Below, piece by piece: positions 5,369 through 7,574 of a stretch of 7,574 bases of DNA; positions within the stretch are counted from its first letter, which is position 1; each line of letters opens with the position of its first letter. The stretch is from the NCBI GenBank assembly GCA_017880945.1, contig JADGRM010000107.1, positions 1-7,574 on the forward strand, in the 5' to 3' direction. The position numbers were made by a program, and so were the translations under genes. A model generated the notes under the pieces. The model saw only the letters and a list, made by a program, of their open reading frames with translations, ran no database searches and was not told the DNA's origin. Origin of the DNA: Gallionella sp. (GTDB lineage: Bacteria > Pseudomonadota > Gammaproteobacteria > Burkholderiales > Gallionellaceae).

Positions 5369-6508
5369 TCAGACGGGAGAAATATAACCGTCCAGATACC
5401 ACTGGTAAAGCAGCTCGATCAACTCGGTCGTGCAGTCCGGCAAGGCAGGCGATTCGCGTTCATCTGCCAATGTGCGCAACAGGGGATAGTCGCGCTCATT
5501 CACCCGGTGTTCTTCACCGTTCATGAATATCCAGCCGGCATGACATAGCATCTGGCTCTTCAGGTCGAGCTGTACGCCACGCTTTTGTACCGCCAGCCCG
5601 AATTTGGCCAGACCCAGCGGCCGTTCGGGCGCGTCGAAAAAAATATGCGGCTTGGGTTCGCTCAAGTAGCAGCCGAGAAAATTGGCGATGTCTTCCTTGT
5701 CCCAGCGTACTTGCTTGATGGCTTTTTCCGTCTGCTGCAGCATTGCCGCGCTGATTTCGGAAGGATGCTTCTGCGTCTTCAGATCGGGGTCGGCGTACAT
5801 GCCGTCCACGGTTATCCTGTCCTGCAGATACACCAGGAATTGCTCGGCCAGTTCCTGATAGGCGGGCGTGCGGAAGCCGATGGAATAAGTCATGCAGTCG
5901 TCTTCGGCGATGCCGTTGTGAGCATAGTGCGGCGGCAGGTACAGCATGTCACCGGCTTCCAAAACCCATTCCTGCTCGACCCGGAAATCGCGCAGGATGC
6001 GCAGCGGTGCGCCAACGATCAGGCTGCGATCCGCCTGCGCGGAAATCTGCCAGCGGCGATGCCCCGAACCCTGCAGCAAAAATACGTCGTAGGAGTCAAA
6101 GTGCGGCCCGACACCCCCGCCCTTGGGCGCGTAGCTCACCATCAGATCGTCCAGCCGCGTGTGGGGAATGAAGGAAAAATGTTTGAGCAGTGCGGCTGCC
6201 TCGGGAAGATGATGATTCACGCCCTGCACCAGCACCGTCCACTGGGCCTTGCCCCCTTTGGTTTTACCAAGGCGATTGAAATCTTGCGGCTCGAACGGTG
6301 CCTGTTGCAAATCGAATCGGCCGCGTTGCTGCGTCACCAGCCGTGCCTGCACGTCTTCGGTGCAGGCCAGCTCGATCAACTGCTGCGGGTCTAGCAGTCC
6401 GCCGAATACCGGAAAGGCCTGACGGATCAGCAACGGTTTTTTCTGCCAGTAGTCGCGCAGAAACTCGTTGACGGTCAGTCCTCCGAGCAGGGAAAGATTG
6501 TTTTTCAT
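5369..6508 (-). CDS. roxA: Ribosomal protein uL16 3-hydroxylase (JmjC/cupin oxygenase)
   Basis: RoxA (YcfD) is an Fe(II)/2-oxoglutarate oxygenase that hydroxylates an arginine of ribosomal protein uL16. The 379 residues match the family (E. coli 373). The N-terminal LTVNEFLRDYWQKKPLLIRQAF (11-32) is the family signature. The JmjC barrel holds the iron triad: HFD at 136-138 (His136, Asp138) within GVGPHFDSYDVFLLQ, and His197 in LPPHYAHNG. HRRW (150-153) and the YSIGFR strand (208-213) follow. The C-terminal part (about 230-379) fits the dimerisation and winged-helix region. The ATG at 6506-6508 begins shortly after a TATAAT box, so its leader is very short. It is followed by the phospholipase-D-like gene and is divergent from bcp. 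The arginine-hydroxylase assignment is by family; the related MINA/NO66-type histidine hydroxylases share the fold. Confidence 0.93.
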   Translation of the reverse strand: MKNNLSLLGGLTVNEFLRDYWQKKPLLIRQAFPVFGGLLDPQQLIELACTEDVQARLVTQQRGRFDLQQAPFEPQDFNRLGKTKGGKAQWTVLVQGVNHHLPEAAALLKHFSFIPHTRLDDLMVSYAPKGGGVGPHFDSYDVFLLQGSGHRRWQISAQADRSLIVGAPLRILRDFRVEQEWVLEAGDMLYLPPHYAHNGIAEDDCMTYSIGFRTPAYQELAEQFLVYLQDRITVDGMYADPDLKTQKHPSEISAAMLQQTEKAIKQVRWDKEDIANFLGCYLSEPKPHIFFDAPERPLGLAKFGLAVQKRGVQLDLKSQMLCHAGWIFMNGEEHRVNERDYPLLRTLADERESPALPDCTTELIELLYQWYLDGYISPV

Positions 6509-6515
6509 TGCGTGG

Positions 6516-6546
6516 ATTATAGCCGCCCTATGTCCGCTATGGACAT
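6516..6546 (-). promoter_or_regulatory. roxA promoter with overlapping palindrome
   Basis: A perfect TATAAT (6521-6516) lies 7 bp before the roxA ATG, so the transcript would be nearly leaderless. There is no good -35. Its place is occupied by the 17-bp palindrome ATGTCC-GCTAT-GGACAT (6530-6546), a plausible activator or repressor site. I do not recognise the regulator. Confidence 0.45.
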
Positions 6547-6559
6547 GACCAAAATACTT

Positions 6560-6588
6560 TTATAACGTGGCCGAAAAGTGTTTAAAAT
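6560..6588 (+). promoter_or_regulatory. Candidate bcp-slyD promoter
   Basis: TAAAAT (6583-6588) is a one-mismatch -10 box in the context TTTAAAATGCGGC, with a poor -35 (TTATAA, 6560-6565) at 17 nt. Transcription would begin about 6595, giving a leader of around 15 nt that still contains the AGGGGG ribosome site (6596-6601). An alternative -10 is TATAAC (6561-6566). Confidence 0.35.
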
Positions 6589-6609
6589 GCGGCACAGGGG
6601 GAAACATCA

Positions 6610-7089
6610 ATGCTATTTTTTCAGCTTACTACCGGAATAGAAGCACCGCACTTCGAGTTGCCTGATTCCGAGATGCAGACTTTCAGTCTTGCATCACTGC
6701 AAGGCAATAAGAATGTCGTGCTGTATTTCTATCCCAAGGACGACACACCGGGCTGCACCCTGGAGGCCAACGAGTTCAGCGATCTCGAAGAAGAATTCGC
6801 CAAATTCGACACCGTCGTGATCGGTGTCAGCCGCGATGATTGTCTCAGTCATGCATCGTTCCGCGACAAGTACGGCCTGTCGGTATTGCTGCTCTCCGAT
6901 CCCGATGCGCGTGTCTGCAAACGCTATGGGGTGATGTATGAGAAGGAAGTCGACGGGCAAAAGAAATTGTCCATCAAGCGCTCCACGTTCGTGATCGATA
7001 AACACGGCAAGTTGCGTCATGTCATGTACGGCGTGCAGGCACACGGACATGCGCAGGAAATTCTCAATTTGATAAAGGATATGAAATGA
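6610..7089 (+). CDS. bcp: Thioredoxin-dependent thiol peroxidase, Bcp/PrxQ type
   Basis: Bcp reduces peroxides and organic hydroperoxides through a reactive cysteine. The 159-residue product has the peroxiredoxin core: APHFELPDS (12-20), VVLYFYPKDDTPGCT (36-50) with peroxidatic Cys49, VIGVSRDD (70-77) and RSTFVIDKHGKLRHV (124-138). The E. coli-type resolving Cys five residues after the active one is Asn54 here. The alternative PrxQ position (in the HxxF segment around residue 85) is Arg. The other cysteines are Cys78, just after SRDD, and Cys103, so the resolving residue is uncertain. The start is supported by AGGGGG 8 nt upstream. The stop overlaps the slyD start (ATGA), indicating an operon with translational coupling. 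Divergent from roxA. Confidence 0.95.
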   Translation: MLFFQLTTGIEAPHFELPDSEMQTFSLASLQGNKNVVLYFYPKDDTPGCTLEANEFSDLEEEFAKFDTVVIGVSRDDCLSHASFRDKYGLSVLLLSDPDARVCKRYGVMYEKEVDGQKKLSIKRSTFVIDKHGKLRHVMYGVQAHGHAQEILNLIKDMK

Positions 7090-7571
7090 AAATCGCCAAA
7101 GACACGGTTGTTTCGCTGAACTACGAATTGTTCGATTCGACCGGCGAATTGCTGGAGAAAGTCGAAGAGCAGATCAGCTACCTGCATGGCGGCTACGATG
7201 GCATCTTTCCGCTGGTCGAAGAAGCACTGCACGGCAAAAGCGTCGGTGACAAAATCAGCGTGACCATGCAGCCCGATGACGCCTTCGGCGAATACGACCA
7301 CAGTCTGGTCGAAGTCGAGTCGCGCAGCTCATTCCCGAAAGAAGTCGCTGTCGGTATGCAATTCGAAGGCGCACCGGAGGCTTCGGACGATGAAGATTTC
7401 ATACTCTTCACCGTGGTGGATGTGACCGACGACGAAGTGACGGTGGACGGCAATCATCCGCTGGCGGGCAAGACGCTTACTTTCAACTGCACCGTGGCCG
7501 GTGTGCGTCAGGCTACCGCGGAAGAACTGGAACATGGTCATGTGCATGAGCCCGGCGGGCACATCCACTAA
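7086..7571 (+). CDS. slyD: FKBP-type peptidyl-prolyl isomerase SlyD
   Basis: SlyD speeds proline isomerisation during folding and binds metals such as nickel. The FKBP domain is split: residues 1-75 (VVSLNYELFDSTGELL, LHGGYDGIFPLVEEALHGKSVGDK, DDAFGEYD) and about 121-143 with the signature NHPLAGKTLTF (123-133). The insert-in-flap chaperone domain lies between (about 76-120, FPKEVAVGMQFEG and VVDVTDDEVTVDGN). The C-terminal tail is short and His-rich (His150, 152, 154, 159, 161), smaller than the long His/Cys tail of E. coli SlyD (196 residues against 161 here), so metal capacity is probably lower. The ATG at 7086 overlaps the bcp TGA. The frame ends with TAA three bases before the window edge, so the gene is complete. 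Confidence 0.95.
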   Translation: MKIAKDTVVSLNYELFDSTGELLEKVEEQISYLHGGYDGIFPLVEEALHGKSVGDKISVTMQPDDAFGEYDHSLVEVESRSSFPKEVAVGMQFEGAPEASDDEDFILFTVVDVTDDEVTVDGNHPLAGKTLTFNCTVAGVRQATAEELEHGHVHEPGGHIH

Positions 7572-7574
7572 AAA

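Noticed and set aside
5585..6394. 269-codon plus-strand frame opposite roxA
   Set aside because: Antisense shadow of a gene with intact catalytic residues; no promoter or ribosome site of its own.

Overview
The window looks like a chromosomal core segment from a betaproteobacterium. The reasons are the dapA-bamC-metallohydrolase gene order, the style of the Bcp, SlyD and RoxA proteins, and promoter -10 boxes of the TAGAATGC type. A relative of the Gallionella/Sideroxydans (Nitrosomonadales) iron oxidisers is plausible, but that is my inference and nothing here proves it. There are ten protein genes (one cut by the window edge), two repeat elements, one clear terminator and several candidate promoters. 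No rRNA, tRNA or CRISPR was seen.

Left part (1-1231, minus strand): the start of feoB, whose 3' end lies outside the window, preceded by feoA. Together they form a ferrous-iron uptake operon. The 149-bp gap between them carries a REPIN, a pair of inverted REP palindromes. Divergent from feoA, across a gap of about 150 bp with two opposing candidate promoters and a nested palindrome, comes a plus-strand run: dapA (lysine/diaminopimelate synthesis), bamC (outer-membrane assembly lipoprotein) and a YycJ-like metallo-beta-lactamase-fold hydrolase. A 203-bp MITE-like palindromic element with terminal inverted repeats sits between dapA and bamC and begins on the last base of the dapA stop codon. 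The run ends at a 12-bp-stem hairpin terminator.

Middle part (4524-6508, minus strand): a 60-residue Ala/Pro-rich lipoprotein gene converges on the same terminator and has its own promoter and a leader of roughly 100 nt. Upstream of it is a two-gene unit, roxA (ribosomal protein uL16 arginine hydroxylase) followed 16 bp later by a small phospholipase-D-like/DUF7931-type protein of unknown role.

Right part (6610-7571, plus strand): bcp (thiol peroxidase, PrxQ type) overlaps slyD (FKBP-type prolyl isomerase and metallochaperone) by an ATGA junction. The two are divergent from roxA across a 101-bp gap with a 17-bp palindrome.

The genes themselves are ordinary housekeeping functions: iron uptake, cell-wall precursor synthesis, envelope assembly, ribosome modification, peroxide defence and protein folding. 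I found no convincing new multi-gene system. The points most worth a second look are the two non-coding repeat elements inserted inside operons, the uncharacterised partner of RoxA, the unusual cysteine pattern of Bcp, and the small lipoprotein with its long leader.
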